Positions 30,466 to 37,990 of a stretch of DNA of 64,000 bases are shown piece by piece. The notes under the pieces are model-generated. The model was not told the origin of the DNA. It made no database searches and saw nothing but the letters and a program-made list of their open reading frames with translations. How positions within the stretch are numbered: the first letter of the stretch is position 1; every line of letters begins with the position of its first letter. A program made the translations under genes and the position numbers. The stretch is from Euglena gracilis (lineage: Eukaryota > Euglenida > Euglenophyceae > Euglenales): positions 3,094,504 through 3,158,503 of the forward strand of contig CP154957.1 of the NCBI GenBank assembly GCA_039621445.1, given 5' to 3'.

Positions 30466-33252
30466 ATGGCGTCGTCGTCCAGCCAAGCAGCCATCGCCGC
30501 ACCGGTGGGAGTGCCGCCTCCCTACCGGTCCCCCAGCGAACACCCGAGCACCACCACCGCCTTGCACCCGCACTTCCGCACCCCCCCATCCTCGGTCCGG
30601 CCGCACAAGGTGCCGCGGCTGGGCCTCTCCGATGACGAAGGAGATGACGAGGGTGAAGGAGAAGGTGAAGGTGATCAACAACGCCGGGGAGAAGGTCCTC
30701 GTGATGACGACGAGGAGTGGCTGGCGGGCGCAGACCAGAGCGAGATGTACGACACCGAGGAGAAGCCGGACGAGGGCATGCAGGGCCCCCCCGAGTGGGA
30801 GGCTGCATACGCTGCGTTGCAGACGCGGATGGACCGCCTCTGCAACACCGTCGACTTCATCGGCTCCAAGGCGAAGGAGATGTGGGACAGCTGGGCGGCC
30901 GTGCAAATGGCCGCCGCCGTGAAGGACAAGGTGGACGAGCAAGGAGTGGCGGTACAAGAGCTGAAGAAAAGGATGGCGGCCCAAGAAGGGGCCCACGTGG
31001 ACCTGATGGAGAACGTGGTGAAGGTGAAGGACGACATCGTCAGACTACATCAAGGAATATCACAACTCCACAAGCTCATGCCCATGGTGGCCACGGCGGA
31101 GGAGCGGATGACAAGAGTGGAGAAGTACACCCACGACGCGCTCGGAGACTTCGGAGAAGAATTCCGAAGGATCCGGGCGAAGGTGAAGGAGGCGGAAGAC
31201 AACGCCGCGGCCGCGGTGATGGCGGTGAAGAGCGGCGTACCGACGAGTGGACTCACCGAGCTGGTGGAGGTGGCGCACCTCAAGGCCGCCGTGCAGGAGC
31301 TGCTGCAAGAGAAGGAGCGGCAGCGGGCCGAGAACGCCCAGCTGCAGGGGAAGCTCAACGTCGTCGAGATGCAGATGGCCGCCTTCACCGCCAAGGTGGA
31401 GGCGACTGCGGTGGCGCAGGGCAAGGCGGTGGAGGTGACGCCGCGCCTGGTGGAGCAGCTGCAGTATCAGCAGGCCGAGAACGCATGGCTGAAGGAGCAG
31501 GTCAAGTTCCTGGTGGTGCAGGTGTCCTCCCTCACCACCAAGGTGGAGGCAGCCGCGGCCAAGGAGCCAAAGGCCGCTGAGCTGCCGCCGGTGATCGTGG
31601 GGAGGATTCAGAAGGTGGAGACGGAGATCCAGAAGGTGGGAGCCCAAGCCCAAGGGCTGACCGTGGCCGTGCAACGGCTCGCCGCGGACAGCCCCAGTGA
31701 CAAGATCCGGGTGGTGGAGGCCGAAGTGCAGAAGGTGAACGTCCAGACGCAGGCCGTGGTGATGGCCGTGCAGCGGCTGGACCAGATCGTCTCGAAGGTG
31801 ATCATATCCTCCCAAGCCAAGGCGGTGCCGGCAATGCCCGCCAAGGCTCCGCCACCCCCGGCCGAGCAGCAGCCGGTGCCGGTGGCCCGGCAGCAACCAG
31901 TGCCAGAGGTGAGAACGGTCCAGATGGAGAAGCCCATGCAGGAGGAGTCCGTGGTGCAGGAGAAGCCGTCGTCCACCCTCCGACCAGCTCTCCGGCTGGT
32001 CCGGAAGCAGGCCGCGGCGGGAGGGGGCGGGGTGCCGTCCCTCTCCATCGCCCGCCTGACCACGCCGTCCGCCGTCCCCGTCGCCAGCGCGTCCGCGGTG
32101 CGAGAGGTCCGCATCGCCCCGGTGCAGGCCCAGCCAGCGGCCCTGCACTTCCTCCCGGCGCCGCTGGTGGACTCCGTCATCGGCCTCCACCCGGGCCGGT
32201 TCTCCGGGCATCCGGAGGACTGGCCGCAGTGGCGGAGGCGATGGCTCCTGTTCCTTCGGGAACTCGAGCAGGCGTGGCCGTCCATCACGTCAGCTCAGCG
32301 CCTCGCCATGTTCCGCGCGGCTTTGGACGAGGCCACGGTGCTGATGCTGGACGAGGAGATCGAGACCAAAGGAGAGGTGGAGTATGCCGTGCTGTTCGCG
32401 GAGGTGGACCTGGCGAACGGCGGCGAGGACAAGGAGGTCCTGCGGCGGCGAATGAGGAAGCTGAAGCTGGTGACGAGCGGGAAGCTGACCGAGAAGTCCT
32501 GGAGGGAGTACTACGCGCAGATGGCGTCCATGGCGAGGCAGGTGGGCATGGAGGAGGAGGAGCTGGGGAAGCTCCTCGTGGAGGCCATGCCCCTCCACCC
32601 CTGGCGCCGGAAGGTGGCGCAGGAGGAGGACAAGCGGGTGGATCACCGGTCCATCGTGCTGGAGGGCCTGCCGATGGACGCGACGGTGGAGGAGGTGAAG
32701 GAGATGATCAAGCAAGAGACCACGGTGGCCCCCGCCTCGGTGCGGAAGGCGGGGCGCCGCTTCGTGGTGGTGCCAGTGGGCGACGAGCACCGCACCCTGG
32801 TGAAGGCAGTGTACGACCGCCAGCGGCTCGAGGGCGGCAGCATCGTCACGGTGACGGCCGACTCGTGCGACCTACCGGCGAAGGACATCCACAACCTCAT
32901 GGTGAGATGGCTGCGGATGGAGGCGAAGATGGCTCCCGAGAAGGAGAAGGAGATCCCGGAGAAGCGGCCGGTACCACGGTGGCAGCGGGACGTGGAGGTC
33001 GACGACACCACCGAGGAGCCGTACATCCAGGAGGTGGAGAAGACGAACGTGCCGCCGAAGAAGGAGAAGCAAGCGCAGCAACCACGTCCGCCGACGCCGC
33101 CGGTGCCCACGCCCCAAGGCAAGGGACAAGGCCAAGGGGGACGTGGGTACCCGGAGCAGTGGTCATCGAGCCCATGGACGAGTGAAGAAGGAAAAGGAAA
33201 AGGGTGGATACCAAGCCGAGCAGTGGTCATCGAGTGCATGGCAAGGAAATGA
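30466..33252 (+). CDS. LTR element: Gag
   Basis: About 928 codons from the first ATG (30,466). The frame is open upstream only to a TGA at 30,310 and has no earlier ATG. An acidic N-terminal region (DDEGDDEGEGEG) is followed by a long heptad-rich coiled coil (about residues 150-450: MDRLCNTVDFIGSKAKEMW..., VEMQMAAFTAKVEATA). Then comes a capsid-like segment of retrotransposon Gag type (HPGRFSGHPEDWPQWRRRW, about 32,160-32,640) and a Gly/Lys-rich end. No zinc knuckle is visible. The last repeat (EQWSSSPWTSEEGKGKG) runs out of frame; the natural continuation is at 33,143-33,442. Confidence 0.75.
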   Translation: MASSSSQAAIAAPVGVPPPYRSPSEHPSTTTALHPHFRTPPSSVRPHKVPRLGLSDDEGDDEGEGEGEGDQQRRGEGPRDDDEEWLAGADQSEMYDTEEKPDEGMQGPPEWEAAYAALQTRMDRLCNTVDFIGSKAKEMWDSWAAVQMAAAVKDKVDEQGVAVQELKKRMAAQEGAHVDLMENVVKVKDDIVRLHQGISQLHKLMPMVATAEERMTRVEKYTHDALGDFGEEFRRIRAKVKEAEDNAAAAVMAVKSGVPTSGLTELVEVAHLKAAVQELLQEKERQRAENAQLQGKLNVVEMQMAAFTAKVEATAVAQGKAVEVTPRLVEQLQYQQAENAWLKEQVKFLVVQVSSLTTKVEAAAAKEPKAAELPPVIVGRIQKVETEIQKVGAQAQGLTVAVQRLAADSPSDKIRVVEAEVQKVNVQTQAVVMAVQRLDQIVSKVIISSQAKAVPAMPAKAPPPPAEQQPVPVARQQPVPEVRTVQMEKPMQEESVVQEKPSSTLRPALRLVRKQAAAGGGGVPSLSIARLTTPSAVPVASASAVREVRIAPVQAQPAALHFLPAPLVDSVIGLHPGRFSGHPEDWPQWRRRWLLFLRELEQAWPSITSAQRLAMFRAALDEATVLMLDEEIETKGEVEYAVLFAEVDLANGGEDKEVLRRRMRKLKLVTSGKLTEKSWREYYAQMASMARQVGMEEEELGKLLVEAMPLHPWRRKVAQEEDKRVDHRSIVLEGLPMDATVEEVKEMIKQETTVAPASVRKAGRRFVVVPVGDEHRTLVKAVYDRQRLEGGSIVTVTADSCDLPAKDIHNLMVRWLRMEAKMAPEKEKEIPEKRPVPRWQRDVEVDDTTEEPYIQEVEKTNVPPKKEKQAQQPRPPTPPVPTPQGKGQGQGGRGYPEQWSSSPWTSEEGKGKGWIPSRAVVIECMARK

Positions 33253-33442
33253 AGGAAAAGGAAAAGGTGGTGGGTACCAAGGCGAGCAGTGGACATCGAA
33301 TGCCCCAAGACAAGATGAAGGCAAAGGAAAAGGCAAGGCGAAGGGTGGAGCCAAAGGAGATCAAGGAAAAGGAAAGTCCAAGGGCAAAGGCAAGGACGGC
33401 AAGAGCAACGTCTCGGCCGTCCAGGAGCAGTATCATGAGTGA
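33143..33442 (+). CDS. LTR element: Gag C-terminal part in the +1 frame
   Basis: In the frame shifted by +1 from Gag the repeat continues: GYQAEQWSSSAWQGNEGKGK, GYQGEQWTSNAPRQDEGKGK, then a basic K/G-rich tail ending VQEQYHE. The change of frame falls in the A/G-rich run at about 33,188-33,205. The frame stops at TGA (33,440-33,442) and is the same frame as Pol. The basic tail would suit nucleic-acid binding in place of zinc knuckles. Confidence 0.6.
   Translation: MGTRSSGHRAHGRVKKEKEKGGYQAEQWSSSAWQGNEGKGKGGGYQGEQWTSNAPRQDEGKGKGKAKGGAKGDQGKGKSKGKGKDGKSNVSAVQEQYHE
33440..33442 (+). promoter_or_regulatory. UGA-C stop between gag and pol in the same frame
   Basis: GAG TGA CGG. No other stop separates the Gag C-terminal frame from Pol, and no in-frame ATG occurs in Pol until 34,235, inside the methyltransferase-like domain. 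UGA followed by C is a known leaky context. Readthrough is an inference. Confidence 0.4.
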
Positions 33443-36400
33443 CGGGGCCGCCCAGGCCCCAGGGATGGGGGTCTGGGCCGGCCGTCAAATCCCAACGCCA
33501 GCGTGAGCGTGCGGGCAATCACCCAAGAGCCCCGCACGCCCCCCAGACCCAGCAAGCCCCAAATCTCCCAAGGAGGGGAGAGACCGTGCCCTGAAGCACA
33601 CGGTCAAGGCGGGGCCCATCAGATTTCGACAAACAATTACTGGTCCGTGCTACAGAAGAAGTCCCGTCGTTCCGAGCAATCGTCTGCGGCGCGACCGGTG
33701 TCGTCTGCGCAGTCCTCGCCCCCCGCCAAGCGACCGATCTCGTCTGCGCAGTCCTCGCCCCCCGCCAAGCCAGCAGCGTCCGAGCCATCGTCTACGCAGC
33801 ATCGTGCCACCGCGACGCCCCCAGCCCGGCAGCAGCAGGAGCGAGCACCGCGCCAGTCCGCACCAAGCCGGACGACGCTGCCCCCGCCGTCAGCAGCGCT
33901 GTCAGCGGCACCACGCTCCGCACCCGCAGCAACCAGCGCCCCGCTCCCCCCGCAGAGCGCACCGTCCTCCCGGGCGGCACCGAAGCCGGCCGCATCGTCA
34001 CCGACAACCTCGACGCCAAAGAGGTGGGCACTGGACCTGTTCTCCGGAACGGGTTCGGTGAAGCGGGCGCTGGAGAAGCTCGGCTACTCCGTCATCTCGG
34101 TGGATGCCGACCCGCGGTGGAAGGCGGACAAGACGGTGGACGTGCGGCGCTGGCGGTACTGGGAGGAGTACTGGCCCGGCGACTTCGAGCTGGTTGCCGC
34201 CTCGCCGCCGCCGTGCACCGAGTACTCCAGCGCGATGACGACCCGGAGGCGGCGGCTGCGGAAGGCCGACTTCCTGGTCCGCAAGACGAAGGAGATCATC
34301 GCCTACCTGCGGCCGTCCCTGTGGTGGCTGGAGAATCCCCGCTATGGGAAACTCCGCCACCGCAAGGTCGTGGAGGACATGCAGTACGTCGATGTGGACT
34401 ACTGCATGTTCGAGGCGTGGGGCTATCGCAAGCCCACACGCTTCTGGATCGCGGACTCCATGGCCCCCATGCAGGACATCGTGTGCGACGGCCAGTGCGA
34501 GAACATCGTGGAGGAGCAAGATGGACGACGACATCATCGACGGCAGCTGGGTGGGGCATCCCAGCAGCGCGGCACCCGAGAGCAGGCGTATCGCATTCCC
34601 GAAGGTGTAGTCCGATACCTGTGCGAGCGCACCCCACCAACCCGCCAAGCAGCAGTGCCGCCCAGCGCGATACCGCCGTCGCCGGCACCCGCACCCGCAC
34701 CCGCGTCCGCCACCGCACCACCAAGCCGGACGGCGCTGCCCCCGCAAGCAGCGGCGCTGTCCCAAGCCCCGCGCCAACGACCGCCATCGTGCACCCGCCA
34801 AGCATCGTGCACACCCGCCGAGCCCGTCACCACCGCCGCCGAAGAGCCCCACCCCCCGCGGAAGGTCCACAAGGTCACCGTCCGTCCGTGGCAGTACCGC
34901 CCCAGCCGGCCCTTCCAGGTGGGCCGCATGGAGAGGCGGGGCGGCAGCTACCAGCTGATGCTGGATGTGGTCATCGAGATCGACGGCCGGGAGGAGAAGG
35001 CGAAGGCCCTCATCGACACGGGGGCGCAGACATCGCTGATCCGTCGGGACTTGTTCCCGAACGGATGTTTCCGCCGCAGCGAGCGGCCGCTGCTGCTGCG
35101 GACCGTGAACGGCGACCTGCTGGCGGGCGGCAGCAGCAACGAGGCGGACGTCCTCCTGGTGTTCAACGCGAGGAGCGAAGGAGAGAGGAGTGGAGGAGTG
35201 AAGAGGTGGCACAGCCAGATCACCGTCCATGACGGTGATATAGGGTGTGACCTGATTCTGGGTTACCCCTGGCTGAAGGAGCACAGGCTGGATGTGCAAC
35301 CCTGGCGGGATGCGCTCCAGCTCCACGACGACCCCCGATGGGTCATCGCCGGCACCGAAGCAAGCGAGATCGCAGCGCTAAGCACACGCACCCACGCGAC
35401 CGTCCGAGCACGCAGCCCGTCGCCGTTGCCCCGCACGCCGTCCGAAGTGGAGGAGGAGATGGAGGCCGAGGTGAGGAAGATGAGGCTCACCGTCGGGGTC
35501 AACGGCCCCGACGGAGACGAGGAGGACGAGGCCCTGGACGCCGAGGAGGAGGCAATGGTGGCCAAGGTGCTGATCGACGCGGGCAAGGAGGCGAAGGAAG
35601 TCCGTGGGGTGGTCACGGCCGAGGCGGAGGAGCAGCATCCGCTGGCCGTCCAGCTGCGCACCGAGATGCTCAAGGAGTTCGAGGGCCGCGTCTTCTGCGA
35701 CCGCGTCCACCCCGATCCGCCGCCCCGAGGCCAGCACGGGATGGCGGTGCTGCGCCTCAAGCCAAACGCCCAGCCGGTGTGGGGGAGGGTGATCCACCTG
35801 AAGGGCGAGCGGCTGGAGGCGCTGCGGGAGATGGAGGAGGAGTGCCGCCGCGACCGGAAGGTGGAGCCGGGCCGCGGCCCGTGGCGGGCGGCGGCCTTCC
35901 CGATTCGGAAGAAGAACGGGAAGTGGAGGATGGTGTGTGACTACGCGGTGACGAACCTGCAGATCATGGCGGACAGCTACCCCTTGCCCTTGACGGAGGA
36001 GATCGTGGCGGAGCAGGCGAAGTGTACCCTCTTCAGCACCATCGACTTGCGGGACGCGTTCCACCAGGTGGCCTTGGCGGAGGAGAGCCGACCGGTGACG
36101 AACGTCCAGCTGCCGGGTGGGCTGTGGCAGTGGCGTGTGGTCCCGCAGGGGATCAACGTCGGGCCCGCCCTCCTGCAGCGGGACATCGACGCCACCTGCG
36201 CGGCGGTGAAGGCGCACTCCCGCCCGTACTTCGACGACATCATCGTCAGTACGCGGCAGGGAGCGGAGGAGACGGACGAGGAGTTCTACCAGAAGCATGC
36301 CCGAGACGTCCGTGAGACGTTGCTGGCCTTGGAGAAGGACAGATGGGTCAGCGACAGCCGCAAGGTCAAGCTCTTCATGAGGCAGGTCGAGTTCGTGGGG

Positions 36401-37990
36401 CATGTCCTGGGGCACGGCAGGAGGGCGCCTGCCCCAGGCAAGCTGTCGGCGGTGCAGCACTGGCAGCTGCCGCCGACGGTCAGCAGTCTCCGCGCGTTTC
36501 TCGGCGTCTGCAATTACTATGCGGGCTACGTGAGACTCTATGCGGAGCTGGCGGCGCCGTTGCAGGAGAAGCTGAAGTTGCCGAGGGAGCTGACCAAGGC
36601 GGGATCCAAGCACCCAGTGGTGTGGACGGAGCAGGAGAAGGAGGCGTTCGACAAGCTGAAGAAGGCCCTCGTCGCCGACCTGGAGCTGTACCACATCGAT
36701 CCAGCCAAGCCGTTCGTCCTGCGCACCGACGCGTCGGACTACGCCATCGGAGCGGTGCTGGAGCAGTTCCCGAACATCGACGGCGTGCCGCGGGTGGAGG
36801 ACCTGCGGCCGGGGGCCTCCGTCCCGGTGGCCTTCATGTCCCGGAAGCTCACCGAGGGGCAGCGCCTTCGGTGGGATGTCCGGGACAAGGAGACGTATGC
36901 CGTGGTGGCCGCCCTCGACAAGTGGGCGGGCTTCCTGCTGGACAACGAGATCCTCGTCCTGACCGACCACCGCAGCCTGGAGTCGTGGTACAAGGAGTAC
37001 GTCGCCGGAGTGGGCCCGCAGGGGAGGCGGGCCAGATGGCATGCGAAGCTCAACGAGTTCCGCATCACCGTGGTGCACGTCCCCGGCGAGACCAACGTGG
37101 TGGGCGATGCCATGTCTCGCTGGGCCTACCCGGCCTCACAAGGCTGGCGCGACACCTCGTGGCACGGCACCGAGGCCGACACGAAGGAGATGAAGGCCCA
37201 CATCCTGGAGGAGAAGCTGCGCGAGAAGTCCACCCCGAAGGCGGTTCATCCCGAGGACGAGGAGACCAAGGCGGAACAGGTGGAGAGGTCAACCCTGAAG
37301 GAGGGGAGAGAGCTGGCCGTCATCCAGCTGATCCCGCTCCAGTCGTTCGCCGCGGTCCCGTCAGCGTCCCACATCGCCGTCACCACGCGCAGCCGCCTCG
37401 ACACGCAGCGCAACGCCCGAGACGCCCCAGCAGACGCCCCGCACGGTACGCGGTCCGAGCACCCACGTGAGATGCACCCGTCAGCCTCGTCTCCCGCGGC
37501 CGCAGCAGTCCCACCGTCGGCATCGTCTGCGGCAGTCCCACCGTCTGCGTCGTGCATCGCATCACCAGCGTCCGTGCCAGCACCATCATCCAACGCGCCA
37601 TCGCCAGTCCCATCACCAGCACCGCAGTCCACCGCACCGCAGTCCATCGCACCGTCCGCAGCGCCCACAGCCGGGGTGTCATCACCGGCCATGCCCGTCC
37701 CAGCGTCCGCAGCCGGTGTGCCGTCACCGGCCGCGTCGGTCCCGTCTGCAGCGCCCTCGCAGCGGGTGTGCCGTCAACCGCTGATCCCGTGCCCCCGCAG
37801 CCTGACCTGGACATCAACGTCTTCGACATGGACTGGAGCAAGGCGTATGCGGTGTGCCCGCGCTGGAAGCCCGTCTGGGACCAGGCCCACAACGGCCCGG
37901 GCTGGCCCAGCGGGTTCCAGCTGGTGGATGGGCGGCTCGTCTCGGCGGGGAGGTGGTGTGTGCCGAGCGGGCTGCTGGCGGAGGTGCTGA
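33443..37990 (+). CDS. LTR element: Pol (methyltransferase-like, protease, RT, RNase H)
   Basis: Open frame of about 1,500 codons. A Ser/Pro/Ala-rich linker comes first, then a cytosine-methyltransferase-like domain (34,016-34,640). Next is an aspartic protease with ALIDTGAQTSL (catalytic Asp codon 35,015). RT follows (PIRKKNGKWRMVCDY, FSTIDLRDAFHQV, active site YFDD at 36,227-36,238), then RNase H (VLRTDASDYAIGAVL near 36,715 and TDHRSLESWY near 36,960), ending near VPGETNVVGDAMSRW. An Ala/Pro-rich tail follows; past about 37,780 the frame is out of register and the integrase is read in another frame. All RT and protease key residues are present. Confidence 0.85.
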   Translation, partial: RGRPGPRDGGLGRPSNPNASVSVRAITQEPRTPPRPSKPQISQGGERPCPEAHGQGGAHQISTNNYWSVLQKKSRRSEQSSAARPVSSAQSSPPAKRPISSAQSSPPAKPAASEPSSTQHRATATPPARQQQERAPRQSAPSRTTLPPPSAALSAAPRSAPAATSAPLPPQSAPSSRAAPKPAASSPTTSTPKRWALDLFSGTGSVKRALEKLGYSVISVDADPRWKADKTVDVRRWRYWEEYWPGDFELVAASPPPCTEYSSAMTTRRRRLRKADFLVRKTKEIIAYLRPSLWWLENPRYGKLRHRKVVEDMQYVDVDYCMFEAWGYRKPTRFWIADSMAPMQDIVCDGQCENIVEEQDGRRHHRRQLGGASQQRGTREQAYRIPEGVVRYLCERTPPTRQAAVPPSAIPPSPAPAPAPASATAPPSRTALPPQAAALSQAPRQRPPSCTRQASCTPAEPVTTAAEEPHPPRKVHKVTVRPWQYRPSRPFQVGRMERRGGSYQLMLDVVIEIDGREEKAKALIDTGAQTSLIRRDLFPNGCFRRSERPLLLRTVNGDLLAGGSSNEADVLLVFNARSEGERSGGVKRWHSQITVHDGDIGCDLILGYPWLKEHRLDVQPWRDALQLHDDPRWVIAGTEASEIAALSTRTHATVRARSPSPLPRTPSEVEEEMEAEVRKMRLTVGVNGPDGDEEDEALDAEEEAMVAKVLIDAGKEAKEVRGVVTAEAEEQHPLAVQLRTEMLKEFEGRVFCDRVHPDPPPRGQHGMAVLRLKPNAQPVWGRVIHLKGERLEALREMEEECRRDRKVEPGRGPWRAAAFPIRKKNGKWRMVCDYAVTNLQIMADSYPLPLTEEIVAEQAKCTLFSTIDLRDAFHQVALAEESRPVTNVQLPGGLWQWRVVPQGINVGPALLQRDIDATCAAVKAHSRPYFDDIIVSTRQGAEETDEEFYQKHARDVRETLLALEKDRWVSDSRKVKLFMRQVEFVGHVLGHGRRAPAPGKLSAVQHWQLPPTVSSLRAFLGVCNYYAGYVRLYAELAAPLQEKLKLPRELTKAGSKHPVVWTEQEKEAFDKLKKALVADLELYHIDPAKPFVLRTDASDYAIGAVLEQFPNIDGVPRVEDLRPGASVPVAFMSRKLTEGQRLRWDVRDKETYAVVAALDKWAGFLLDNEILVLTDHRSLESWYKEYVAGVGPQGRRARWHAKLNEFRITVVHVPGETNVVGDAMSRWAYPASQGWRDTSWHGTEADTKEMKAHILEEKLREKSTPKAVHPEDEETKAEQVERSTLKEGRELAVIQLIPLQSFAAVPSASHIAVTTRSRLDTQRNARDAPADAPHGTRSEHPREMHPSASSPAAAAVPPSASSAAVPPSASCIASPASVPAPSSNAPSPVPSPAPQSTAPQSIAPSAAPTAGVSSPAMPVPASAAGVPSPAASVPSAAPSQRVCRQPLIPCPRSLTWTSTSSTWTGARRMRCARAGSPSGTRPTTARAGPAGSSWWMGGSSRRGGGVCRAGCWRRC
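34016..34640 (+). other. Cytosine-5 methyltransferase-like domain in Pol
   Basis: About 200 residues: motif I WALDLFSGTGSV (SAM binding, from 34,025), an acidic residue in ISVDADPRW (motif II position), motif IV SPPPCTEYSSA with the catalytic Cys codon at 34,214, motif VI WWLENPRYGKL (34,331), and a YRKPTRFWI segment where such enzymes have motif VIII. It resembles the short bacteriophage and algal-virus type of DNA cytosine methylases, not full eukaryotic DNMTs. I see no separate target-recognition domain. Activity is plausible because the key Cys and Glu are kept; it is untested. Confidence 0.72.

Noticed and set aside
31060-32211. Minus-strand 383-codon His/Leu/Arg-rich frame, and similar frames at 33,998-35,326, 35,378-37,078 and 37,774-39,282
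   Set aside because: Shadow frames of GC3-rich Gag and Pol coding sequence; the plus-strand frames carry all recognisable motifs.
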